This document shows, in pieces, positions 32,900 to 43,944 of a stretch of 64,000 bases of DNA. How positions within the stretch are numbered: position 1 is the first letter of the stretch; every line of letters begins with the position of its first letter. This stretch comes from Clarireedia homoeocarpa (lineage: Eukaryota; Ascomycota; Leotiomycetes; Helotiales; Rutstroemiaceae). The notes under the pieces are model-generated. The model ran no database searches. It was not told the origin of the DNA and saw nothing but the letters and a program-made list of their open reading frames with translations. Made by a program: the position numbers and the translations under genes. Where the stretch lies: contig LNKV01000064.1 in assembly GCA_001465935.1 (NCBI GenBank), forward strand, positions 71,418-135,417, given 5' to 3'.

Positions 32900-33877
32900 T
32901 CACATCCCCGCAGCCGCCACCACAAACGCCGCGGCCGCGGACGCATCCCCCCCGTAAGTCAGATGCGGTGTGAGAATCAGGTCGCCGTGCGCGCAGATGT
33001 TGTCCCCCGTGTGGCAAATCACCTTTGTGTTTGCAGCCGAGGCGCCAGCTACGGGCGATCCGTTATCTGCGAGATGGGGCGTTTAGCAAGAGGGGAGTTT
33101 TGGAGAGAGGGGAAGATGCCATGCGATGCGATGTGGTAGGAGTGCAGAGGAGAGGAGAGGAGGAGTGGGAAAGAATATATATAAAAACAAACGACTAACC
33201 TGGATCCCCAAAAATCACCACCGAGCTAACTTTCGCCATGGTAGCTGCCGGGAGCAACTTCGCTGCATTATGCACTAATTGTCCACCTTGCGAATACCCC
33301 GACATGACAACTTTCGTATTTGGACATGCTGAGAGAGTTTGCGAGATCATGTTTGCCCTGTTTTTTTTGGGGTTTTGTTAGAAGATGGTTTGTGGCTAGT
33401 GAGTGGTATTGTTTTTTTGGGGGAGTTCATGATTTGCTGTGGTATTTTCAAACTTGAACGAACACACAAATAATCCTATCTCATTCATTCCTTCATCCTC
33501 TCCCTCTCCCCAAACAACCCATCTCTACACAAAAGACAAAAACCACAGGAGGAAAAAAAAAAAAAAAAAAAAAAAAAAACTTACATTGTCTGACTCCCCG
33601 TCGCATCTCCTCCCGCCAAAAAACCCGGTATATCAGCCGGATACGGTACACCCTGGACAGACATCTTGTCGGCGCCGCCGACGGCCTGGGCAAGAGCGGA
33701 GACGAAGGGCGGGCCGGTGAGGGTCCCGAGGGTGCCGGTTTCGGTGGTGCCGCGGGCGAAGATCACGGTCATGGCTTTGCAGGCGGTGGTATCATGTTGG
33801 GTGGTGCGGAGGGGGAGCGGTGTGCTATACGCTGGTAAGGCGAGGAGGAGGAGGGAGAGAAGGTGGGAGGACCTCAT
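32900..33877 (-). CDS. Cutinase, 205 aa, secreted serine esterase
   Basis: Hydrolyses ester bonds of plant cutin outside the cell. Exons 33877-33585, 33357-33200 and 33066-32900; phases 2 and 1 are preserved. The start at 33877 gives a clear signal peptide (MRSSHLLSLLLLALPAYS). The catalytic triad is complete: Ser120 in GYSQGG, Asp172 in CHTGDNIC, His185 in LTPHLTYG. Cysteines are placed as in cutinases (TACKAMTVIFARGTTE near residue 33, SACP near 109, ICHTGDNIC near 168-174). The length matches the family (200-230 aa). Intron 1 is 227 nt and begins with a T27 tract just after the donor; intron 2 is 133 nt. The MFS gene converges on it with 410 bp between stops. Cutinase fits a plant-associated or litter-decaying fungus. 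Confidence 0.95.
33553..33579. repeat. A27 homopolymer (T27 on the cutinase sense strand)
   Basis: Uninterrupted run of 27 A abutting the 5' splice site of cutinase intron 1. Its exact length is likely to vary or be misread. Confidence 0.9.
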
Positions 33878-34720
33878 TTTCCTTTTTGGAGGGCGTGAGG
33901 GTGAGGGTGAGGGGAGTGTTGGATTTGGAGGGAAATGTAATGTGGTGAGAGAGGTTTCGTATGGATGTATAGATGGATAGATGTATAGATGGATAGATAG
34001 ATAGATAGACAAATAGATAAATCCTCTATAATTCCCAAGAAGAAGAAATAAGCAACTCAAATAGAACAATAATGATACATCATCATCACCAGCAGCAGCA
34101 CCCAACTTATATCCTCCGCAGCAGCAAACTCGCAAGTTGCCAAGGAAAAACCGCATAACAAACAGCTTGCATCAAACTCAAGCCTCAAAGTCCGCTTCAC
34201 CACCAAGCTCCCATGCGATTGGTTGGGGGCAGAAGATAGAACCTCTTATAATTATGCTTAACTAATAAAACGACAAGTTGAGATGAAGTTGCGAGAGAGG
34301 TGAAAGGAAGGAGGCGGCTGAGGCGTGTTGGATTGTATTTTTTCTTCAAGGGATGAAACGAAGTCGTCTCGACTTTTTTTGATTCCCTAAACCTTACACC
34401 ACACCATACCGCCGCCATGTAGTTCTAATACAATGCGGTCAGTGCTTGGGAATACAGACCGAGGTAAAATGGAAATGGAAGGATATCGGTTTTTGGACAT
34501 CTAAATTGGGAGATAGGGGGGTTGTTTAGGGCTGCAAAGTATCTATTAACTTTGAGACTTTTTGTTTGGTTTCCGGTAGTTCTTCTATGTGAATAAGCCC
34601 AAGAACTTGTAGAAATATACAGTAGAAGAGTCGACTTGGACTGAGAATAATCCAATGAATGTATTTTTTATATATATATACACTGACTGTAATGATATGA
34701 TATGGAGACAACACTCGACA

Positions 34721-34774
34721 ACCACAACCACAACCACAACCACAACCACAACCACAACCACAACCACAACCACA
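34721..34774. repeat. (ACCACA)n array running into the sequence gap
   Basis: Nine 6-bp units, seen directly; the array is cut by the N run, and its true length is unknown. CAACC resumes right after the gap, so the repeat probably fills it. Confidence 0.9.
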
Positions 34775-34813
34775 NNNNNNNNNNNNNNNNNNNNNNNNNN
34801 NNNNNNNNNNNNN
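34775..34813. other. Assembly gap, 39 N
   Basis: Undetermined bases, seen directly, probably a collapsed ACCACA microsatellite. Confidence 0.99.
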
Positions 34814-35220
34814 CAACCAATACACTCCCCCCCCCCCTCTTCTTCTTCCTCTCCCCCTCTCTTCTAGAACAAACAGACATCATCCGACTTCCATCATCAT
34901 CATGCGAACCCAAGTTCAGAGAAAAAAAAAAAAAAAAGCAACGCGAATATTCCCAAAGATGCGATTCGTTATAACATGAAACCCACCCAGCCCCATCGTC
35001 AAGTCCGAACTAATACCAGACCGAACTCTTCATTCCCTACACTACACTACACTACACACAGACATCCCTTCCACGGCATGGCATGGCATTCCATCATCGG
35101 CGTGTTTCGTTTCATTCTCTTACTTACTTGCATGCGAACGAGCGAGCGTGCGAGCGTGCGTGCGTGCTTGGCTCTAACGGCGGAGATGTCATCCGTATAT
35201 AGTATAGTATAGTTAGAATC

Positions 35221-35252
35221 ACATCCTATCCTATCCTATCCTATCCTATCCT
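35221..35252. repeat. (ATCCT)n array, about 6 units
   Basis: 5-bp tandem unit, seen directly, within the cutinase-TBC spacer. Confidence 0.9.
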
Positions 35253-35697
35253 ATTCGTTACACTCCTAGTCTTTGTTTGAGAGAGAACTTGTATATTTTC
35301 TTCAGTAAAAACACATTTCTCTAAAGACGTGGTGTAGCATCGAACAATATGACACACTGCACCTGCACTGCATACAATCAATTAAACTCAGCTCAGCTCA
35401 GCTTATTCGCATAGACAAGATGATTTTTTTTTCATTCCGCTTGCTTGCGTGGTATGAGATGACTTATTAATCTATCTCATCCATCCATCAATCCATCCAC
35501 CACCATCACCTGGTATTGTACCAAACTCTACACTTATCTAATTCATCCCGTCTGAGCCGCAAGCCTTCATCTTCTATCTTATCTCCAAAAATCCTCCCTT
35601 TTTTCCCCCCTTTCCCATACCTTCCCTTCCTGTCCTTTTCCCAAAAAAAAAAAGTTTTACTAAAATTAAGAAATCCACATATACACAACTTCCATCA

Positions 35698-37942
35698 TCA
35701 TGAAGAGGAAGATTTTCCTGCTCCTTTAACACTAGCGATCCAATCTTCTTCATTCCAATTTTCAACCCCAGCTCTTAATACACCTAGAACTTCTTCATTA
35801 CTCTTCGCACTAAATAATTTACTTTCCAGTTGCGTGATTAACGCCACTGCCGCGCGGACAAGAACAGCGTCACCCTCGAAGACGACCACGTCCCAGAGTC
35901 TGGTTGCGTTATCGAGGGAGATAGAGTTGGTGAACATGCTAGTGAAGAGATCGCGAAGATAGAAATCGGGATTGAGGTTGAGAGATGGAGAGGTAAGATG
36001 GGCGTGAAGACGAGGGGACTTTTGCGAAAGCGTTGATAGGAAGAGGTCATAAACGCGAGAGATGGCTCCAGAGTCATTAGTATGGAAGGAGAGTGGGAGA
36101 GATCGGTTCAAAATGTTGGAGAGGGCTTGGAAAGATGCCGATGCAGAAGGAAGATTGAGAAGGAGGATAGCAGCGATCGTCTAGTTAATGTTAGTTTACT
36201 GAGTTAGATTTAGGGATATTTGAATGACATACGCTTGTTCCAGGAACATATCCCACATCGCTTCTATACATGGAATAGGCCTTGAGGACATCGGTCAAAG
36301 GTCCATGTAATGGTCCTTCGGGCTGGAATATTCTCAGTTCCATGTAGGTCTGCTTGACATCCCTTTCAATTTGGTCTAGCCAACTCTTTTTCCTCTGTTC
36401 CTCCGCATTCAATTGAGAGCCACTTTGGATTGTCGCTTCCAAAGCTTGGGCTCTTCGAAGAGCAGCTGTGTATGATGAGTCCGACAGTCCCAGTGGGTTT
36501 CCTATCGCTTTGGCCCATACGGTTCCACGACTTCTTGGCGCTATGCCTCTCCACCAAAGCTCTCTTGTTCTTCGTTGTCTAATGACGTCGTCCCAATTTG
36601 GTAGCACATGTTCTTCCCAAATTCGTAGTAATGAACTTGCTGTGTCATCTCTACAGGTTGATTTGCTCCGCTGCACTGATTCTCTATTGCGATCAGCCTT
36701 GGCAGCCAAGGCCATCATCTTTTGATATTGCTTGAGATGTCGCCTTTCTTCAGCCGGATCCTTCGGAGGAAGCCAAGATGGTCTCGTTCTAGATAAAACA
36801 GCCTCTTTCTCTTTCGATATAGGTAGAGGATCAATCATGAGCTCGCCTCTTCGTAGAGGCGGTAATTCGGCAAAAGAGGATTGAACTCTATTTGGCTTAG
36901 AATTAGCTGGACGAATGTAGCTGCGCGGATTGCTCGGATCCAGTTCTCTCCTTTCTTCATCTTCTGCGTGTGCCTCCAAAGCTTCCGTCAAAGCCTTCGC
37001 TTCTGGGCTCAGTTCAGACAAAGCTTCGTTCCAACTCTTCGCTCGTGGTTTCGAATATTTATTAGCATTAATTGAGTATTGCCCGGTAGTTGCTCCTCGT
37101 GCCATCGACAATCTTGGCGATCTGAGTTCTCCCTGTTCCGCTGGTTTAGCACCCGTTCCGTTTCCTAGAGGTCTGACCTTTTCTTTCGCGGGTCTCTCGG
37201 GACTTGTAGATGCTGATGGCGCTGCGCTGGCGGCTCGCTCTTGTGGAGGTCGTGGTGATATTGGCACATTTTCCAGAAAGCATTCGTCAGGTACATCATC
37301 TCCGTCATCCTCATCACATTCCTTCTCCAGCTCCTGTACAGATTTCCGTTCTCGATTAGAATTCCAGCTTTCTCTCCTTCCCTTGCTGACGCTTCTTGTT
37401 GATACGCTACTTCTTGGACTTTTCTGAAGACCTGGGCTCAAACTTCGCTGTCGGGTAACAGTAGTAGATAATGAGGGCGTGCTGGAACTGGTGAAGCCTC
37501 TTCTATTCTTGGACTGTGCTGTTGGTACAGGCACAATTGCCAATCCATCCGATGGCGCATTTCTTATCTGCGACCTCAATGTTGGATACCCTGATCTCCC
37601 CTTTGTTGCTGCCGTTAGGTCCCTCGGTACTCTACTGTTGGTTTGTATCATTGACATTGGTGCTCGGGTCTGTTGCTTGGCTTGTGATCGCAGGTCGGTC
37701 GTGAATGTAGAGGAATATGGATTGGTCGACATCTTAATAGCAAACTCTCCAATTTCAGCATCTGTTCTGGATTCATCGTCGAGCCCAATTTCTTCGAAAT
37801 TGTTCGCATCGGAAAGGAAATCGTCATTGTCGGATTGGTAGGAGGAATGGATCGAGGACGATTGCGAGGATTTCGAACCCGTTAGATCGGGGGGTGAACC
37901 AGGCATTGAAGACTGGTAGCCTGAATCATTTGAATAAATCAT
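35698..37942 (-). CDS. Atypical TBC-domain (Rab-GAP-like) protein, 730 aa
   Basis: Exons 37942-36233 and 36180-35698, 52-nt intron with donor GTATGT, phase 0. Residues 1-430 are disordered, Ser/Arg/Pro-rich, with an acidic patch (EKECDEDDGDDVPDE). The TBC domain starts near 455 (LWWRGIAPRSRGTVWAKAIGN) and runs through LDQIERDVKQTYMELRIF, LTDVLKAYSMYRSDVGY, TIAAILLLNLP and DATRLWDVVVFEG. TBC proteins normally stimulate Rab GTP hydrolysis with an Arg finger (I-x-x-D-x-x-R) and a Gln finger (Y-x-Q-G). Here these positions are Gln531 (I525-E-R-D-V-K-Q) and Pro567 (Y565-V-P-G), so both fingers are missing. The gene may therefore encode a Rab-binding scaffold or an unconventional GAP. The start at 37942 is the first ATG after a long ATG-poor leader, with a 4-codon upstream frame just before it. 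Confidence 0.85.
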
Positions 37943-38660
37943 CCTATTCGCATCTTCGAAAGATGGAAGGTGGGGGAAGTTGGATCTCTGTAAGGTAGCT
38001 ATTTTGGCGGTTGTTGGTGTTGTTGAAAGGTTGAATGGGGTGTCGATCGATCCTCTCGATAGACGGGGTAAAGTTGCTGGATTGAATTCAATTCAATGCA
38101 ATGCAATTGAATGATGTGATTTGACGTTTCGAAAAAGATGAGATGATGGCGGCCTCCTTGATAATGGCACTAGGTATGTAGGGTAGGAACCCGGGGGTGG
38201 GTGGACGGTCTGGGGTACGTTTCGAATGAACCTTGAGTGTATGTGAAGGTATGCTTCTCCTTCGAACTTGGAATGAAGTTATTGATATTTGGAATGGCCG
38301 TTTGCGACGGGGTTTTTTTTCTTAGTATTGAGAACGAATTCAATCTAAGATGTCGTTGCGAAGACTGTTTTGCTTTGCGTGGTTTGTGTGCTTTGCCTGA
38401 TCGAAGGCTGGGTTGGAATGAGCGGCAGTAGACGGGCGTCAATAGAAATTGTCTGTATTATGAAATAGTAATGAATGTGTGTGTCGAGGATGTTGGTGAA
38501 GGTTCGTTTTTTTTCTTTTTCGTGAGGATTATTCCAAAAGAGACAATAAAGAGAGTTATAGTTAGTTCGTAGAAAAAGAGAGAATATTAATTTAGTGAAT
38601 AATAAGAAGTGCTGTAGAAGCCGTGTATTAGTGAAGCCACTTTTTGAGAGAGGAGAAGAT
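37943..38660 (-). promoter_or_regulatory. ATG-depleted leader region upstream of the TBC gene
   Basis: On the transcribed (minus) strand there is only one ATG (37953) between 37943 and 38660; roughly nine would be expected. That single ATG opens a 4-codon frame (MRIG) whose TGA overlaps the main start as ATGA. Such depletion is typical of long 5' leaders under selection against upstream starts. The frame of the main protein stays open upstream for about 50 codons without an ATG. Confidence 0.4.
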
Positions 38661-41600
38661 CATGAATTGAAGACGGAAGATGGAAGATGGAAGATGGAAG
38701 GTGGAAGATTGGATGAAATGGAGAAAGGTGTCTTGGGGGGGTTTCGTCTGATGTCGTGCCGTTCAGGTTTAGTTTTATTCATAAAGGGAAAGAAAGAAAG
38801 GAGTCGGAATAGTCGAGTTATGAGTACATAAGGTAGAACATTGCAAGCGCAGACGTTCGAGCTTCTTTGATGCGAGTGGGATCGGGTTATCGACCAACAA
38901 CCTTTAAATCGATTAAAAGAGGAGAAAAGCTTTAAATCGATTGAAAGAGGAAAAGAGCAAAAGAACAAGAGGAGAAAAGGCACAAACTAGCAACTCGCAG
39001 GGCCAACTTCCAGTGCGACATCGACGAGATTACAACGGTACCTGGTCTCTGTTCCCTCTTTTCCCTTCTTTTCCCACCCACCGGCGGTCGCGGCCTTCGA
39101 TTGTTGATCGGTTGGCGAGGATCTGCTGGAGGGCGAAGTGGGCACGGAGGGTACATCCGATTTGATGGACATTTGCTTGACTGGAATTGACTGGAATTGA
39201 CCTTGGATTGACGGGGACCCAGGTCAGAAAGAAAATTAAACAAACCGGGGGAATAACAAGAGGATGGAATGAGGCACAAGAACCGTCCCCCTGACTCTGA
39301 TGATGATGAGGGTTACAAATATAAAGACAAACAAGGGAAATCAAAGGTGGAGCCGTTGATATTGATATGATAACTATGCTAACTTATCTATCAAGTTATC
39401 ATAATGCACGTTGCTGCATTATTCCATTCACAAGAACAAGAACAAGAACAAGAACAACAACCCTCACAAACAACAGGACAGGCGTATGCCGCCATCGACA
39501 ACCGTCCGGGCAGCCCGCGGGAGGAGAAAGTCCTCGGAACCTCTGGGAATCCTTAAGGATGAGCGTACATGTACAAAGTAGCTCCATACACCAGTCGTCG
39601 CAGACTGCACAGTAAGTAGTATTGCTGGCGGAAGAGCTGGTGGAAGAGCTGTTGTTGTTGTGTTGCTATTGTCTAGTTCATTGCTCGTCTTTCATCCATT
39701 TCGTGACAACTTCATACTTCTGCGCGCTGCTCTTCATCGATAGGCACCATCCGATCGATAGGCGTCCGAGCCTTGCGACTCGCGGCAAGGTTCTCCCAAG
39801 GTTATCCCTAAGCTTATGCGCACGCAGTTTACATCACAACATAAGTTGGCGTTCATGGGCATCATCCATCACCGCTAGGGGCATAGCGTCAGGTACACAA
39901 ATCTTAGCTGCATATTCGTGCAGGCCCGGAGCAACAAGCAGCATATACCAGACAGGTTTACAGTACAAAGTATGCGGTGACAGTTGTTGTGCATGCCCTC
40001 TACACCAAAAGTAGGCAGAAGGACGGTGACCATTCCAAGATTTTGTACCTGTTTCTTCCATGTTTTTTCCATGTTTTCTCGGTCTATCGTCCTTCGTAGA
40101 CAATTAGTCCTCGTCTTAAGCAAACAATCGTCATGTTGCATCAGAGGAGATTTGCTACTCTTCCCGTGCGGTGAGATGGCGCTTCCCACTCAAATCTTCT
40201 TAACCAATCAATTACAGCCAGCAGAAATTGAAGATATACCTGGGACAGATTGACGAATGACACAGTCACTACCTTATTATTGTGGCTGAATTTCATAACC
40301 CTCAATCCCTTCACGCCCTTCTATCCTTCCTCCCTATCATCCCTATTCCTTGGCAGTAGGCGGGCCTGGGCTGACAGCAAATTACGGATAATAAACGTTG
40401 AAGGCCCGAAGCCCTTTCACTTGGACCTTTTCCTTTCTCTTTTTCTTGCTTGGCCGTTTCTGACAGATGAATGCGAAATAAGCATGTCGAACGGTGAACG
40501 GTAAACGGTGAAGAGTGAACGGTAGCAGAGCAGAGCATGGGATTCGTAATTTGCGACATGGTCTTGAGGCGTTGCGTCTTCTCCAAACACCCACATACTC
40601 TGTAGACATGTAAGGAGGAACAGGAGAAACGAACGCATGCTGTGTGTGCAGTGTGTGCAGTGCGTGCAGCGCGTCGCTTTCCATTGTAACCTTACCTCGT
40701 CGTGTAGTTATTTTAAGGAGCTCCTCAATGCTTGTTTCTCCTGTGTACAGTCCTATACAGTCCTGTCCTGTACGTAGATCTTCCGCTTCCGAGTCCAACA
40801 TCCGACTTCCCACTTGATGAGCCTCGCTGAGTACGACTGCACTTCCTTTTTCCTGCACCAAAGCACCAAAGCACACAGGTAAAGGGGAAGATCTCTCGAA
40901 AGATCTTAAACTTGTCTATTTTGAGATTAAGTTAGATTGGTTATGAGATTAGATTGGGATCCTTCGCCTGAGGCCTCTGGAAGGATGGATCTCGTCTCAG
41001 ATCATCACGTGGCATAGCGACAGGAACGCGCGGGCAATTCCAGATTCGAGCTCCCCATTACTTATTTCGCTTCTACGGGGCCGACACGGAAGAACAACAT
41101 GGTGAGCAGAACCCGCAATATTCTAGATCTATCTAGACCTTCATCGATCCTCTTATCTGCGCAGTATCACCATGCCAACCTTGCCAATTTGCTCCATGAA
41201 ACTCTTCAATTCCTTTCCTCTTTAATATCCATCATCGCATATAGGAAGGATTATCTATCGATTTTCTGACGCCGCGCACTCCGATATCCATTTGCAATCG
41301 CCTGCTTCTCCTCGTCCATCTTTCAACCCCTCACGCCCCGTCTTGAATCCCAATGATTCTCGCTGCAACAACACATCAAAGGGCTGACCAACTCTCTCTT
41401 GTCTCCAATAACATGCTGCCCCAATCTGCACATGATCATGTTCAAGACAAAGCTCGAAGAGATAGCTTTGAGAGTCTACCACTTTTACACTTCTGAAATT
41501 GGTAGCTATCCTACAATTTGTAAATATGAGCTAGCTAAAGAACACGCTTCCACGCTTCCACGCTTCCACGGACTCACGGTTGAGATTAGAGTTCAACATG

Positions 41601-43944
41601 TACCCAAGCATTGCTGGTTGCATGATACCGCCCGAGATCGTCATAAGCACGTTCGTTATAAGCACGTTTCGGGGTCTTCCCTTTCCCAGCTTCACTGATG
41701 CGAGAGATCGCTGGCGACTTTTCACTCATTACTGCTCTTTATTTACTTTCTACTTGATCAGTGTTTTAGTCATCAAGTAGACTTCGATGTACAGTCTTGT
41801 CGTCCGGCCTATCAACACGCTTGGCTGATCAGCTTCGATCTTGTGAGCTAGCGCCGCAGAACATCTGACAATCACATCACTAACCTTGGGTCCTAACATC
41901 TATTCTCAGAGTCCCACAGTTATTGGCGATGAGAAATTCGCCTCAGACGTCCACAAGTGTCAAGACGTCACAATTGTTCCAAGTCAAGATTTGCTTACAC
42001 CATGCAACGGCAGCTTTTCCAGTAAAAGCAGTTGAGATTCGCGATATCTCCAGCAAGATAAATAGGACGGCATTCTTGAGCTTCTTATCGGAAACTCCTT
42101 ACCAACATCGGGTTAAACTTGTAGCTTCTTGTAGCTTTATAAGCTCCAGTGAAGTCAGCAACCTTATCGAACAGCAACGTGCGCCCGATACGTCGAAGAA
42201 TACGAACTTTTGCAAATACTTGAAAGCAGCTGTGCTGAGAGGCACCCGAGGCTCTATTGGGTTGGCCAACTTTAGACGAGATCCAAGCCTCCAAGATCTG
42301 ATGCAGGACCGCAATTATGCAGATACCTACTTCGTCATGCTTTCCTTCAAAATCTGACGGCGTTCAAAACACGGGAGTTTGAGACGGACATTTTTACGAG
42401 TTCTGTCTCACTCTGTGTAGTCATGCAAGATGGATAGTACCAACATTTTTGACAATTTTCCTAACCAACATCCATCTATCTCGGAGCTTAAGAATCTTGG
42501 TATCAGTGAAGGCGATAGATACGTTTACCATGGCAGTGCGCATTTTCCCACGGAGTCGACCATACGACTTTTTGATACACAGTCCATTGGAGACCTGAAT
42601 TTAGTCCCGTGTGGACGCATTTTAGGCGACTCAACAATCCTACAACCAATCAGAAACGCCATACAAGAGTTCTCCCGGAGTGGTTGATTTGTTTCAAAGA
42701 TTCTTTACCAAGGACTGATATCTAATTGGTTCCCTGGTGTTCACTGCCAACTATTATGCATTTTATATCTTGTACCCGCTGGTTGGGGAATTGATCACAC
42801 AAACTTTTCCTGGGTACAATGTTGCCGCATACATACCCATAAGAAGTGCAGTATCTAGATCTCGCTCTTCGGACTTTCGCTTAATTCGGGCTGACTTCGT
42901 TGAAAGTCTCCGGATGTTTGCATTCAATCTGTGCGTTGCACGGGTGACGAAGTGGAATCGAAAAATCCGATGTTTGTTACTCAAATTCATCCTCGAAGAC
43001 CTCAAGCCATATATGCTTATTCCGTTTTTCATAGATTATTCGTATTTGCAATGCTCACCTAAGTCTAACACGACTAGCTGCACATATGATGCAGTGCTAA
43101 ACCCCTTCTTCACCCGAGGAGTGCTGTCTAAGGAGCCGAGATCGGGATGAGCGTTTATCTCAGATGAGCTCTTGCCGTGTGGTGGTTTGTGTGGCGGGCT
43201 GTTAAGTTGACCGTGTGCATGCCTCAGAATCACCCGCGGTGTGGTATTTTGGTTACGCTAAATTAGGTCGACCCTTACGAATGTCTGAGTCCGGAAGACA
43301 CCGTGCATTGCTACAACTGAGAATTGGTTGCAAAGGCTTGGGTTACTCATGGCGGCTCTTCCTTGATCATCCGAAAAGATCTTGCTAAGCTTTGTACTTA
43401 TGGTTGTCTATTCATGTGCTGTGGATGTCGAAATGTTGATCTCAACCAGAATGGCATCAGCATGGCAAGGCGTGGTACCACTCGGGGCTATTGACGCATA
43501 GCTTAAGGTTATCTGCTTACCTCTTTCAGTAGTAAATACTGATATTAGATGTAAAAGCTTGACGCAAAGCATGCTTATACGGATCATTGCGAAATGGTAC
43601 ATAAAGTTAGTTTCATCGATGGAGCACTAGTCGTTAGTGAAGTGCTCCCAAAGTCTTTCCTGTGTCTGTGCTACCCAAAATGGGAGCTCTCTCCTGTTTC
43701 ATCAACATCAAATTATTGCTGTCTTACGTGATAAGTTTATTCTCTGATTGATTTCCTCATGTGATCTTTGAGTTAAGATGGTTTTCTTTTCTTGTTGGAA
43801 TGGAGGCTGTAGAGCTGGTGCAGTGTCTTGCTTAAGTACTTGAGAAAGGCACTTGTCAAGCAACAAGTCCATTTCCAGATCTTTCTCTTTCTTCTAGAGA
43901 CCACTGAAACACTTATAGCTTGATTTCGATTCCAGTCTACGAGC
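38661..43944. other. Gene-poor region, 5.3 kb, only unsupported open frames
   Basis: Open frames at 41923-42357 (144 codons), 42430-42687 (85 codons) and 42737-43150 (137 codons), all plus strand and within 1.3 kb, are the only ones with a protein-like look, for example MDSTNIFDNFPNQHPSIS for the second. They share no motif I recognise, lack convincing splice links to each other, and could be exons or remnants of one decayed gene. Simple repeats occur at about 40493-40525 (GAACGGT type) and 40635-40670 (TGTGTGCAG type). Nothing else is evident. Confidence 0.35.

Larger units (their letters stand above)
33878..35697. other. Intergenic, 1.8 kb, contains an assembly gap, no gene seen
   Basis: Cutinase promoter on the left and TBC gene 3' flank on the right. 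It holds GATA, ACCACA, ATCCT and GTGC short repeats and the N gap. No open frame has motif support. Confidence 0.5.

Noticed and set aside
34526..34974. Open frames across the N gap
   Set aside because: They consist of the ACCACA repeat and undetermined bases.
41098..41271. Tiny spliced frame (ATG, donor GTGAGC, then about 35 codons ending at a TGA)
   Set aside because: It can be assembled with good splice signals but has a one-codon first exon and no recognisable product.
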